The notes under the pieces: model-generated
The model's input: only the letters and a program-made list of their open reading frames with translations
Told to the model about the DNA's origin: nothing
Databases searched by the model: none
Assembly: GCA_963795795.1 (NCBI GenBank)
Contig: CAWCJS010000024.1
Span: 248,001-312,000, forward strand
Length of the DNA: 64,000 nt
From: Palsa-504 sp963795795
GTDB taxonomy: Bacteria; Actinomycetota; Actinomycetes; Streptosporangiales; Streptosporangiaceae
Direction of reading: 5' to 3'
Part shown: piece after piece, positions 56,062 to 64,000 of the stretch
Layout of the letters: every line of letters starts with the position of its first letter
Position numbering within the stretch: position 1 is the first letter of the stretch
Made by a program: the position numbers and the translations under genes

Positions 56062-57264
56062 TCACGTGCTCGTGGTGGCGACCGGGTTGCTGATGGCGCC
56101 GGACCGCGGGACGAGGGTGGGTGCGGTGGCGCCCGTCGAGCCCTCGTACGTGGTGCTCGTCGAGAGGTACTGACCGACGGTGGATGAGTCCACGAAGGTC
56201 AGGCCCGTGTCGGTGTCCGGCGGGAGCACCAGCCCGCCGGTCAGGTTGAACAGGTACAGGTACAGCGCCGGCAGGAAGCCCTGCAGGTACGGGTCCTGGT
56301 TGATGGTGAAGTCGAGCTGGCCCGACTTGATCGCGGTCAGCGTACCCGGGGTGAGGTCGAACCCGCCCGCGTATATCTTGCCCGCCAGGCCTTGGGAGGC
56401 GAGCTGCGGGCCGAGCAGCTCAGTCGAGCCCGCGTCCACCGCGAACGCGCCCACCAGGTCCGACTTGTTGGCGAGCAGGAAGGCCTTCTCGGGCGGACCC
56501 TCGACCGCCGTCGACGCCCCTGTCGCCACCAGGCTCACCTTGTAGCCAGCCGGGGTGAGCACCGAGGCCGCGCCGTCGTAGCGGGGCTGGATGTTGGCCG
56601 TGCCCGGGGTGGCGATAAAGATGACGACGTGCCCCGGCTTGGTGTTGGCCAGGATCCGCGCCCCCATCTGCTGGCCTGAGACGTAGAGTGCCTGCCCGAC
56701 GTAGCAGAGCCGGTTGGTCCCGGGTGTCGGGACGCCCTTGAGGATGGGACCGTCGGCGTTGTAGCTGACCACGGGGATGCCGGCGCTCATCGCGGCCGCC
56801 ACGGGGGTGGCGAACGTGGTGTCGCTGGCACTGGCGTTGATCACCGTGGTGGCGATCCCCTTTGCCCCCGCCGCGATCGCGGTCCTCATGTAGGCGACCA
56901 TGTCCGCGACTATGGAGTTGTCCGAGCCGCCCCACTTCGGCGTCGGCAGGCCAAGCAGCGCGGCTGCGTCCTTGAACCCGAACTGGGTGGGCACGAAGAA
57001 CAGGTTGGTGGTGACGTGGTTGTCGAACCAGAACTGCCACGACGGGGTCTTCGGGAAGTTCCCTAGCGTGCTGACCACCGACGGTGCCGCCGTCGGGGCG
57101 GCGCTGCTCGAGCTGGACGAGGTGCAGGCCGCGATGAGCGCGGAGGCGGCCGCGGTGGCGCTGAACAGGCCAGCCCCCTCCAGCAGCCGACGACGGGAGG
57201 GCCCGTCCTTCATGTTAAGGGTCTCAATGGCTTCGTCGACTACCGGGTCGACCTTTTTCTTCAT
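56062..57264 (-). CDS. Sugar-binding lipoprotein of ABC transporter, Tat-exported
   Basis: 400 residues. A twin-arginine signal (SRRRLLEGAGLF) sits about 20 residues in, followed by the lipobox ALIAAC and a Ser linker. The body is a type I periplasmic-binding (Peripla_BP_4) fold of the ribose/fructose class: GAKGIATTVINASASDTTF, IPVVSYNADGP, GHVVIFIATPGTANIQPRYD and GGFDLTPGTLTAIKSGQLDF. ATG 57264 has GGAGG nine bases upstream. It starts the operon; the long leader holds palindromes and repeats. Confidence 0.92.
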   Translation of the reverse strand: MKKKVDPVVDEAIETLNMKDGPSRRRLLEGAGLFSATAAASALIAACTSSSSSSAAPTAAPSVVSTLGNFPKTPSWQFWFDNHVTTNLFFVPTQFGFKDAAALLGLPTPKWGGSDNSIVADMVAYMRTAIAAGAKGIATTVINASASDTTFATPVAAAMSAGIPVVSYNADGPILKGVPTPGTNRLCYVGQALYVSGQQMGARILANTKPGHVVIFIATPGTANIQPRYDGAASVLTPAGYKVSLVATGASTAVEGPPEKAFLLANKSDLVGAFAVDAGSTELLGPQLASQGLAGKIYAGGFDLTPGTLTAIKSGQLDFTINQDPYLQGFLPALYLYLFNLTGGLVLPPDTDTGLTFVDSSTVGQYLSTSTTYEGSTGATAPTLVPRSGAISNPVATTST

Positions 57265-57283
57265 CTAGTGACCTCCATGGAAT

Positions 57284-57298
57284 CTATCCCGGGGATAG
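57284..57298. promoter_or_regulatory. Palindrome before the sugar-binding protein gene
   Basis: CTATCCC-G-GGGATAG is a perfect 7+1+7 palindrome, 20-34 bases upstream of the binding-protein start. It is a good candidate operator, for example for the divergent DeoR-type regulator at 58053. Confidence 0.5.
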
Positions 57299-57327
57299 GG
57301 CACTCTCCCGAGCCAGACCCGCTAGGT

Positions 57328-57406
57328 CTGGTCATGAACACCCATTAAGACACCGCAGAGACCCGAAAGCTTCGAGTCAATTCGGTACCAGCCTCGGCCT
57401 GAGCAC
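57328..57406. repeat. Diverged direct repeat, copy A (copy B at 57438-57517)
   Basis: Copy A runs CTGGTCATGAACACCC...GGCCTGAGCAC and copy B CTGTTCATGTTCACTC...GGTCGGAGCAC. By eye they agree at roughly two-thirds of positions, offset by 110-111 bases. They share AAGAC-CCG, CCGAAA-CTTCGA and a GAGCAC end. Confidence 0.55.
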
Positions 57407-57679
57407 GTACCTGCCAGTTGGCAAACAGACGCTGAGCCTGTTCATGTTCACTCGTCAAGACGCCGGACATGTCCGAAATCTTTCGAACTGGTTTACGTGA
57501 AGGCTCGGTCGGAGCACAGAGTAAGGAATGAATCGTTGGCGTGAACCTCGGTCTGCCGCGCCTCCCCTCGCCGCTTCGGGCGCTCGATCTGGTCCGGCCA
57601 TTTGCCATGCGGGGCCCAGGCCCCGCCTCGTCCGCGCCGCGGTAATGAATGCGTCACGGCCAAAGAACTTGTGCGGCAA

Positions 57680-57693
57680 TGTTAACGCTAACA
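57680..57693. promoter_or_regulatory. LacI-type operator in the transporter/DeoR gap
   Basis: TGTTAACGCTAACA has arms TGTTA/TAACA and differs from the araB site at one position. It suggests that the LacI regulator at 49365 also controls the sugar importer or the DeoR gene. Confidence 0.6.
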
Positions 57694-57752
57694 TGTCACT
57701 TTACGGCAACGAACGCGAAACACCATCGATACGCCAACCGGCGCTCACGGTC

Positions 57753-57900
57753 AGTAGCGGACCGGATGGACCGCACCGGATGCACCGACCTGGACGGTGG
57801 ATGGACTCGGACCGGATGGGCGCGGAACGGATGGACGCGCACCCAAGACCGGGCCGGATCTGGGCCGACTGGATCTGGGCCGACCGTATCCGCACCGGAA
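57753..57900. repeat. CCGGATGG-rich simple repeat region
   Basis: GGACCGGATGG occurs at 57759-57769 and 57809-57819, with variants GCACCGGATGC and GGAACGGATGG between and after them. A 15-base tandem pair, GGATCTGGGCCGACT/C, occupies 57856-57885. The region is GC-rich and has no ribosome site or credible frame. Confidence 0.6.
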
Positions 57901-58052
57901 CACTGGGTAAGGCGTCGGATCTCCCCTGCTTCCGACATCGATCCCCGGAACCAAACAGCGGCCCGCAGCGTCTCAGTGATTACCGGTGACGTGACCGGGC
58001 CCTACCCCGCACGGGCCCGGGCGGCATCCGGTGACAAGGAGATGTAGCTCGG

Positions 58053-58868
58053 ATGCTAGCCAGACACCGCCAGTCGCTCATCTTGCAGGCCGTCCGGAGC
58101 GACGGCAGCGCACGGGTGAGCGATCTCACCCAGCGACTGGGCGTTTCGGACATGACGATCCGCCGGGACCTCGAGGTCCTGGCCAGGGACGGCCTGGTGG
58201 AAAAGGTGCACGGCGGGGCGGTCCTGCCGGGGACGCCCGCCAGCCATGAGACGAGCCTGGAGGCCAAGCTCGTGCTCGAGCGCCCAGAGAAGAACGCGAT
58301 CGCCCGCGCCGCCGCGCGGCTGGTCAGGCCGGGGACGGCGATCGCGGTCACGGCCGGGTCCACGACGCTGGCGCTGGCGCAGTGCCTGCTCGACGTGCCG
58401 GGGCTGACCATCGTGACCAACTCGCTGCCCGTGATGAACGCGTTCAGCGGGACGCGCGGGCTGGACGGGACGGCCGACTCGGTGATCCTGACCGGCGGCG
58501 TGCGCACCGCCTCCGACGCGCTGGTCGGCCCGATCGCCGACCTGACCATCCGGTCGCTCCACTTCGATCTGCTGTTCCTCGGGTGCTTCGGCTTCGACGC
58601 CGAGGCCGGGCTGACCACCCCCAACCTGGCCGAGGCCGAGACCAACCGGACCTTCATCAGGGTCGCGCGGCGCGTCGTGCTGCTGGCCGACCACACCAAG
58701 TGGGGCGTGGTGAGCCTGAGCTCGTTCGCGCGCCTGAACGAGGTCGACGTGCTCGTCACCGACGGCCTGCTGCCGGCCGACGCGCGGGCGCAGGCGGCCG
58801 AGGCGGTCGGCGAGGTGGTCTACGCCGAGACGATGACGACGAGCCCGGCGCTCAGGCAGACCGGATGA
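58053..58868 (+). CDS. DeoR-family transcriptional regulator
   Basis: 271 residues. The helix-turn-helix reads VSDLTQRLGVSDMTIRRDLE, followed by LVEKVHGGAV, the DeoR signature. The C-terminal sugar-phosphate sensor has TAGSTTLALAQCL, VILTGGVRTASDALVGPIA, LFLGCFGFDAEAGLTTPNL and VVLLADHTKWG. It probably represses the divergent sugar ABC operon and releases on a phosphosugar. The start is ATG 58053 after AAGGAGATG. Confidence 0.93.
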   Translation: MLARHRQSLILQAVRSDGSARVSDLTQRLGVSDMTIRRDLEVLARDGLVEKVHGGAVLPGTPASHETSLEAKLVLERPEKNAIARAAARLVRPGTAIAVTAGSTTLALAQCLLDVPGLTIVTNSLPVMNAFSGTRGLDGTADSVILTGGVRTASDALVGPIADLTIRSLHFDLLFLGCFGFDAEAGLTTPNLAEAETNRTFIRVARRVVLLADHTKWGVVSLSSFARLNEVDVLVTDGLLPADARAQAAEAVGEVVYAETMTTSPALRQTG

Positions 58869-58895
58869 CGCCAGCCGGGATGCCTCAGCAGGCTG

Positions 58896-58946
58896 TGCCT
58901 CAGTAACCCGTGTGCCTCAGTGACCCGTGAGCTTCAGTAAGCCGTG
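58896..58946. repeat. 17-bp tandem repeat, three copies
   Basis: TGCCTCAGTAACCCGTG (58896-58912), TGCCTCAGTGACCCGTG (58913-58929) and a weaker AGCTTCAGTAAGCCGTG (58930-58946), with a partial copy TGCCTCAGCAGGCTG at 58881. The last copy overlaps the final codons and stop of ispG. Confidence 0.75.
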
Positions 58947-60100
58947 ACGACGGGATGGCCGGGAGCCTGCGAGTCGTCGTCCCCGGCCGCGGCGGCCTGC
59001 TCCGCCAGGCGCATGGCCTCCTCGATCAGCCTCTCCACGATGGCCGACTCGGGCACGGTGGCGATGACCTGGCCGCGGACGAAGATCTGACCCTTGCCGT
59101 TGCCCGAGGCCACGCCCAGGTCGGCCTCGCGCGCCTCGCCGGGGCCGTTGACCACGCAGCCCATGACCGCGACGCGCAGCGGGACCTCCAGGCCGTCCAG
59201 CCCGGCGGTCACCTCCTCGGCCAGCTTGTACACGTCGACCTGGGCCCGGCCGCAGGACGGGCACGAGACGATCTCCAGGCGCCGCTGCCGCATTCCGAGC
59301 GATTCGAGGATCGAGATGCCGACCTTGACTTCCTCCACCGGCGGCGCGGACAGGGAGACGCGGATCGTGTCCCCGATGCCCTCGGCCAGCAGGGCGCCGA
59401 ACGCGACCGCGGACTTGATCGTGCCCTGGAAGGTGGGCCCGGCCTCGGTCACGCCCAGGTGCAGCGGGTAGTCGCACTGCGCGGCAAGCTGGCGGTACGC
59501 GTTGATCATCACGACCGGGTCGTGGTGCTTGACCGAGATCTTGATGTCGCGGAACCCATGCTCCTCGAACAGGGAGCACTCCCACAGCGCGGACTCGACC
59601 AGCGCCTCCGGGGTGGCCTTGCCGTACTTGGCGAGCAGGCGCTTGTCCAGCGAGCCCGCGTTCACGCCGATCCTGATCGGGATCCCGGCGTCCGCGGCCG
59701 CGCGGGCGATCTCGGCCACCTTGTCGTCGAACTGCTTGATGTTGCCGGGGTTGACCCGGACCGCCGCGCACCCGGCGTCGATCGCGGCGAACACGTACTT
59801 GGGCTGGAAGTGGATGTCGGCGATGACCGGGATCTGCGACTTCCGCGCGATCTCGGGCAGCGCGTCGGCGTCGTCCTGGGAGGGGACCGCGACCCGGACG
59901 ATCTGGCATCCGGTGGCGGTCAGCTCGGCGATCTGCTGCAGCGTCGCGTTCACGTCGGCGGTCAGCGTCGTCGTCATCGACTGCACCGTCACCGGCGCGC
60001 CGCCGCCCACCGGCACCGAGCCCACCATGATCTGGCGTGACGGCCGACGCTCGGCCAGCGGCGCGGGAGGGACCTGCGGCATACCGAGGTCAGTACTCAT
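58934..60100 (-). CDS. ispG: 4-hydroxy-3-methylbut-2-enyl diphosphate synthase (IspG/GcpE)
   Basis: 388 residues. It is a [4Fe-4S] enzyme of the MEP isoprenoid pathway, making HMBPP from MEcPP. The TIM-barrel part has VPVGGGAPVTVQSMTTT, VIADIHFQPKYVFAAIDAG, RVNPGNIKQFDDKV and VTEAGPTFQGTIKSA. The cluster cysteines are in SCPSCGR and MGCVVNGPGEAREADLG. ATG 60100 was chosen; ATG 60109 is also possible. It follows the M50 protease and dxr, the usual actinobacterial order. Confidence 0.97.
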   Translation of the reverse strand: MSTDLGMPQVPPAPLAERRPSRQIMVGSVPVGGGAPVTVQSMTTTLTADVNATLQQIAELTATGCQIVRVAVPSQDDADALPEIARKSQIPVIADIHFQPKYVFAAIDAGCAAVRVNPGNIKQFDDKVAEIARAAADAGIPIRIGVNAGSLDKRLLAKYGKATPEALVESALWECSLFEEHGFRDIKISVKHHDPVVMINAYRQLAAQCDYPLHLGVTEAGPTFQGTIKSAVAFGALLAEGIGDTIRVSLSAPPVEEVKVGISILESLGMRQRRLEIVSCPSCGRAQVDVYKLAEEVTAGLDGLEVPLRVAVMGCVVNGPGEAREADLGVASGNGKGQIFVRGQVIATVPESAIVERLIEEAMRLAEQAAAAGDDDSQAPGHPVVTAY

Positions 60101-60203
60101 GAGCCCCATCCACTTGTAGGCATCCCCGAACCCTCAACCCCGCCCATTGAACCACCACCCGAGGTAACGCGAGGTTACACAGGCTGACGGGTGCGTCGGG
60201 GTA

Positions 60204-61403
60204 TCAGCCGCCGGCGATGTTCACCGGGTTCACGATGTCGGCCAGGATCAGCACCAAGCCGAAGAAAACCACGATCATGAACAGGCCGAAGCTGACCGGC
60301 AGGAGCTTGGCCATGTTGGCCAGGCCGGGGTCGGGGCGCCCGCGCAGGCGGGCGAACCAGGCGCGGATCCGCTCGTAGACGATCACCGCGATGTGCCCGC
60401 CGTCCAGCGGGAGCAGCGGGAGCATGTTGAACGCGCCGACGAAGATGTTCAGCGACGCGATGAGCAGCACGATGAAGCTGACCTTGTACTGCCAGCCGAC
60501 GTTCGCGCCGACGGCGTAGCCGGTGGCCTCGGCCGCGCCGACCACGCTGCTGACCTGCCCGGCCGCGGTCTTGGCCCGGTCCTTGCTGAACAGCTTGGGC
60601 AGCGCGGCCGGGAGGTCCGCCAGGGCCTTGGCCGAGCCGACCAGGACCTGGCCGATAGACGTGCCCGCGTAGTTGATCGCGCCCAGCGGGCTCGGGATCT
60701 GGAACACAAAGCCCTCGGGCGCGACGCCCAGGTAAGAGCCGCTGCGGCCCTTGACGTTGGCCAGGTTGGCGTGCAGCGTGACCAGTTTCCCGTTGCGCCG
60801 GACGGTGATGGTGACCGGCGTTCCCGGCGGCTGGGGGCGGACCACGTTGGTGAGCTGGGTGAAGTTGCTCACCGGCCGACCGTCGATGGCGGTCACCACG
60901 TCGCCGAGCCGCAGCCCGGCCAGCTTGGCCGGGGACGCCTGGAGTGACCCGGTGCAGGAGCCGTTGTTGTAGGCGGTCAGGCTGACGGGCACGCAGGGGC
61001 TGAGGGTGCCCACCTGGGTGTTTTCGTTCTCGATGCCGACGCTGAGCGCCAGCCCGGCGATCAGCAGGAAGGCCAGGAGGAAGTGCATGAAGGAGCCGGC
61101 CGACAGGACGGCGATCCGCTGCCAGGCCGGCTGCTGGCGGAACGACCTGAACTCGTCTTCGGGGTCTACCGGGTCATCGAGCGAGTGCATCCCGACGATC
61201 TTGACGAACCCGCCGATCGGCAGCGCCTTGATCCCGTACTCGGTCTCGCCCCGCCAGGTCGACCAGATCGTCGGGCCGAAGCCGACGAAGTAGCGGGTGA
61301 CCATCATGCCGAACCGCTTGGCCACCACGAAGTGCCCGGTCTCGTGCAGCATGACGGAAAACAGCAGGGCGACGAGGAAGATGACCCAGCCGATCAGGTC
61401 CAT
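60204..61403 (-). CDS. Site-2 protease, M50 family (RseP-like)
   Basis: 399 residues. It is an intramembrane zinc protease that releases membrane-bound anti-sigma factors or clears signal-peptide remnants. The zinc motif HETGH is in the first helix (about residues 20-24). The third ligand is in the C-terminal LPLLPLDGGHIAV. Between them is one PDZ domain (KLAGLRLGDVVTAIDGRPVS). Four helices are expected. The start is ATG 61403, 13 bases after dxr, and it sits in the dxr-M50-ispG cluster. Confidence 0.94.
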   Translation of the reverse strand: MDLIGWVIFLVALLFSVMLHETGHFVVAKRFGMMVTRYFVGFGPTIWSTWRGETEYGIKALPIGGFVKIVGMHSLDDPVDPEDEFRSFRQQPAWQRIAVLSAGSFMHFLLAFLLIAGLALSVGIENENTQVGTLSPCVPVSLTAYNNGSCTGSLQASPAKLAGLRLGDVVTAIDGRPVSNFTQLTNVVRPQPPGTPVTITVRRNGKLVTLHANLANVKGRSGSYLGVAPEGFVFQIPSPLGAINYAGTSIGQVLVGSAKALADLPAALPKLFSKDRAKTAAGQVSSVVGAAEATGYAVGANVGWQYKVSFIVLLIASLNIFVGAFNMLPLLPLDGGHIAVIVYERIRAWFARLRGRPDPGLANMAKLLPVSFGLFMIVVFFGLVLILADIVNPVNIAGG

Positions 61404-61416
61404 CCACCCTCCCTAC

Positions 61417-62665
61417 TTAGACGTTCAACTCCCTGGCCCGCCGCCGGGCCCAGTCGTCGACCGCGAGCACGTCGGCCACCGTCGTGACGGCCGCGTGATC
61501 GCCGTCATGTTCTGAGACTATCCGCGCAACGGTGTCCACAATCCTGCTGAAGCCGATCCGTCCGGCGAGGAAGTCCGCCACGCACGCCTCGTTCGCGGCG
61601 TTGTAGACGGCCGGGGCGGTGCCGCCGGCGGCGGCCGCCTGCCTGGCCAGGGCCACCGCGGGGAACGCCGCGTCGTCGAGCGGCTCGAACGTCCAGGCCG
61701 CCGCCGTGGACCAGTCGAGGCCCGGCGCGGCGTCCGCCACCCGGTCCGGCCAGGCCAGGCCCAGCGAGATGGGCAGGCGCATGTCCGGCGGGGAGGCCTG
61801 GATGATCGTGGCGCCGTCGGCGAACTCCACCATCGAGTGCACGATCGACTGGGGGTGGACCACGACGTCGATCCGGTCCAGCCCGAAGCCGAACAGCAGG
61901 TGCGCTTCGATGACCTCCAGGCCCTTGTTGACCAGGGTGGCCGAGTTGACCGTGACCAGCGGGCCCATGTTCCAGGTGGGGTGCGCGAGCGCCTGCTCCG
62001 GCGTGACGCTCTCCAGCCGGTCCCGGCTCCAGCCCCGGAACGGCCCGCCGCTCGCGGTGAGGACCAGCCGGCGCACCTCGGAGTCACGGCCTGCGCGCAG
62101 GCACTGCGCGATCGTGGAGTGCTCGGAGTCCACCGGGACGATCTGCCCGGGCTTGGCCCGGCTGGTCACCAGCGAGCCGCCGATGATCAGCGACTCCTTG
62201 TTGGCCAGGGCCAGCACCCGCCCGGCGTCCAGCGCGGCCAGCGTGGCCTTCAGGCCCGCCGCCCCGGTCACCCCGTTGAGCACCACGTCGGCCGGCCACC
62301 GGGCCACCTCGCAGACGGCGTCCGCTCCGGCAAGGAGCCTCGGCTCCGCGGGGGCCGTCGGTGGACACGGGTGGGGAACCAATGGTCGTTCGGGCAAAAG
62401 GAAGGTGGCGGCGTAGTGCGGCGCGCAGTTCGGGTGCGGCGGCCGGGGTGGCTACGGCGACCGCCGCCGCCCCGAACTCGACCGCCTGCCGGGCCAGGGC
62501 GTCGGGGTCCGCGCCGCCCGCGGCCAGGGCGACGACCCGGAAGCGGTCCGGGTTGCGCCGGATGATGTCCAGCGCCTGGGTGCCGATTGAGCCGGTCGAG
62601 CCGAGGATGACGACCTCGCGCGGCCGGGAGGGCGTGGCGGGCTCAGCGGATTCCACGCCCTCCAT
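61417..62665 (-). CDS. dxr: 1-deoxy-D-xylulose 5-phosphate reductoisomerase, one frame break
   Basis: About 415 residues when corrected. It catalyses the first committed step of the MEP pathway (DXP to MEP, with NADPH). The N-terminal part has VVILGSTGSIGTQALDIIRR. The remainder has VLALANKESLIIGG, PVDSEHSTIAQCL, LTASGGPFRGW, PTWNMGPLVTVNSATLVNKG and HPQSIVHSMVEFADG. The shift is one extra C in the GGCCCCCGCGG run near 62352, after VSTDGP; removing it joins AEPRLLAGADAV. Being normally essential, the gene is presumably intact. ATG 62665 is the start, with GTG 62656 behind GGAGGG as an alternative. Confidence 0.94.
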
Positions 62666-62739
62666 TGTCCGCTAACGCGTTCCCCGGCCGCGCCCTTGCC
62701 CTGACACGGGCGTCGGCGCGGCCGGGGGTGACTAACGGC

Positions 62740-64000
62740 TCAGACGTGGTTGGCCAGGAGGTGCGCGGAGGCTATGACCCCCTGGCAAACGAACGTCTGG
62801 AGCTGCGGGGCGAAGATGGTCGCGTCCTGGAACGCGGCCGCGTTGAGTTCGGCCTTGATCTTGAGCGCCACCGCGTCGCGGATCTTCTCAAGTGAGGCCA
62901 GCGCCCGGTCGGTCGCTATGTACTCGATGTCACCGGGCGTGCTGCTCTCGATGGCCGCGGTGTCGGCCTGCAGCGTGTAATTGCCGAACTGGCCGACGCT
63001 GGAGTTGAGCTGCTTGTAGCAGGCCCCCAGCTGGGCCACGCCGGGGGCGCCCAGCGCGCGGTTCGGGTTGGACAGGATCTCGGAGATGACCCGGCCGTCC
63101 TGCGTGTAGTCGTCCGTGAGCCCGAGCAGGTACAGCTCGGTCGGCCGGATGTCGGTCTCGTCGGTCCAGGGGCCGGGGTTGTTGGTGTTGGCCACGACGG
63201 TCTGGCCGCTGTTCGCGCCGGCCGAGTTCGGGCCCTGGGAGGGTCCCCAGCCGTCCACGCCGAGCTTCTGGACCCCGGGGCCGGCGAAGCCGACGTAGTT
63301 CGAGTTGATCTCGGCTGCGTAGTCGCCGTGGTCGTAGGCGAACTGGTTGTTCTGCGTCACGCAGTCGGCGGTGTTGTCGTCAATTCCCGTCACGGTGGCG
63401 TTGCAGGTCGGCGACCCTGGCGTCAGGAAGTAGTCGGGCCTGGCGAAATCGGCGAACGTCGGCGTCCTGGCCGGGTCCGCATTGACGAAGTGCAGGATCG
63501 CCTCTTCGGTGGGATCGGCCAGGTAGTTCGTGATCTGCTGGGTCCCCCCGGTGTACGGGTTGAACGCCGTCAGCCCGGCGACGTCGTGCTCCAGCGTCCT
63601 GGTCACGGTGGCGTCAGGTCCGGGATCGCCGTTGATGTAGAACTCCGGCGCGGTGTCCTGCTCCAGGCCGAACGCGGTGGTGTCGTTCTTTTCCTGGGCC
63701 AGCAGCCCGGTTATGTTGCCGCCCAGCTCGCCGAAGCTCCCGTCCGGGTAGGTGCACTGCACCGTCACGCCGTCGCAGGTGGCCGGGGTGGGCTGGATGG
63801 CCCGGCCGACGTTGGCGCCCGCCTCGTGGTCGCCCTCGTCGGAACTGAGGATGAACAGCGTGTTGGACGCGTTGATGCCGTCGGCAGCCAGGCGCTGGAA
63901 GAAGGTGCCGAACGCCGCGTTGTAGGCCGCCGCCTGGGCCAGGTAGCAGGCGCTGCCGCTGCCCAGCGCTTGCTCACTCCTGATCCCGAAGCAGGGTCCG
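62740..64000 (-). CDS. Secreted alkaline-phosphatase-superfamily protein, 5' truncated
   Basis: 420 codons are present; the start lies beyond the right edge. The visible part has LFILSSDEGDHEAGANVGRA and AYDHGDYAAEINSNYVGFAG, and ends with DETDIRPTELYLLGLTDDY. These Asp/His clusters and the late T-D-I-R-P-T-x-L-x-L-L-G pattern recall metal sites of the alkaline-phosphatase/sulfatase superfamily. Cysteines (GSACYLAQ, PTPATCDG, SPTCNAT) suggest disulfides and export. Substrate unknown; it could be a phosphodiesterase, sulfatase-like or phosphatase enzyme. Confidence 0.65.
   Translation of the reverse strand, partial: GPCFGIRSEQALGSGSACYLAQAAAYNAAFGTFFQRLAADGINASNTLFILSSDEGDHEAGANVGRAIQPTPATCDGVTVQCTYPDGSFGELGGNITGLLAQEKNDTTAFGLEQDTAPEFYINGDPGPDATVTRTLEHDVAGLTAFNPYTGGTQQITNYLADPTEEAILHFVNADPARTPTFADFARPDYFLTPGSPTCNATVTGIDDNTADCVTQNNQFAYDHGDYAAEINSNYVGFAGPGVQKLGVDGWGPSQGPNSAGANSGQTVVANTNNPGPWTDETDIRPTELYLLGLTDDYTQDGRVISEILSNPNRALGAPGVAQLGACYKQLNSSVGQFGNYTLQADTAAIESSTPGDIEYIATDRALASLEKIRDAVALKIKAELNAAAFQDATIFAPQLQTFVCQGVIASAHLLANHV

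Larger units (their letters stand above)
57265..58052. other. 788-base divergent gap upstream of sugar-binding protein and DeoR genes
   Basis: No convincing gene. From left to right it holds: a palindrome CTATCCC-G-GGGATAG (57284-57298), an inverted repeat CCAGACC/GGTCTGG (57313-57331), two diverged copies of a 79-base repeat (57328-57406 and 57438-57517), a LacI-type operator (57680-57693), and a CCGGATGG-rich simple repeat (57753-57900). Minus-strand peptides from the diverged repeats are out of register and lack ribosome sites. Confidence 0.65.

Noticed and set aside
57345..57608. 87-codon minus-strand frame in the transporter leader
   Set aside because: It spans the diverged repeats without a ribosome site, and the two repeat copies are read in ways that do not keep a shared peptide.

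Overview
The window is high-GC DNA with dense, short-spaced genes, frequent GTG starts and ATGA/GTGA start-stop overlaps. The gene families (CGNR zinc-finger protein, DUF4439 ferritin-like protein, DUF4081 acetyltransferase, DUF1707 protein, Tat-dependent lipoproteins, HelD-type helicase, membrane Ser/Thr kinase) point to a soil-type actinomycete (Actinomycetota). I cannot place it in a genus from sequence alone. I saw no rRNA, tRNA or CRISPR array.

Layout. 1-4.9 kb: accessory genes (EamA exporter, methyltransferase, unknown protein, nucleotidyltransferase remnant, frame-broken pobA). 4.9-6.6 kb: a PobR-like IclR regulator, a G-run tract and upp. 6.9-9.3 kb: an FHA-like protein convergent with a transmembrane Ser/Thr kinase. 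9.4-22.9 kb: a nucleoside block. A cdd-deoA-add salvage operon and a BMP-type nucleoside ABC operon diverge around an OmpR-type two-component pair, and a hexose-phosphate mutase follows. 22.96-24.79 kb: a complete insertion sequence. 24.8-26.9 kb: a phosphotransferase with an early amber codon and a CdiA-like toxin with its probable immunity gene. 27-35.8 kb: the rimP-nusA-ylxR-infB-DUF503-rbfA-truB-ribF information-processing operon, all on the minus strand. 35.9-45.4 kb: DUF4439 pair, amidase, HelD-like ATPase, ROK and MarR regulators, acetyltransferase, secreted hydrolase. 45.4-58.9 kb: pentose utilisation (araA-araD-araB, a LacI regulator, xylA-xylB, a Tat-lipoprotein sugar ABC transporter, a DeoR regulator). 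A recurring LacI-type operator occurs before araB, between lacI and xylA, and before the transporter. 58.9-62.7 kb: ispG, an M50 site-2 protease and dxr. The right edge holds a truncated phosphatase-like secreted protein.

Caution on base accuracy. At least eleven loci are split by one-base insertions or deletions (pobA, add, pgm, the immunity gene, infB, nusA, araB, lacI, xylA, xylB, dxr). Many lie in short homopolymers or short repeats, and the densest cluster is 47.6-53.2 kb. Because infB and dxr are normally essential, most of these are probably consensus errors rather than real pseudogenes. The positions are given so they can be checked.

Most distinctive elements: the orphan CdiA-like toxin/immunity module; the shared LacI-type operator in the pentose region; a perfect 18-bp hairpin between the nucleoside-binding lipoprotein gene and its ATPase gene; a set of nested TGGTTGAT inverted repeats after the nucleoside permease; a four-run G6 tract before upp; and diverged repeats in the 788-bp gap before the sugar-binding protein.
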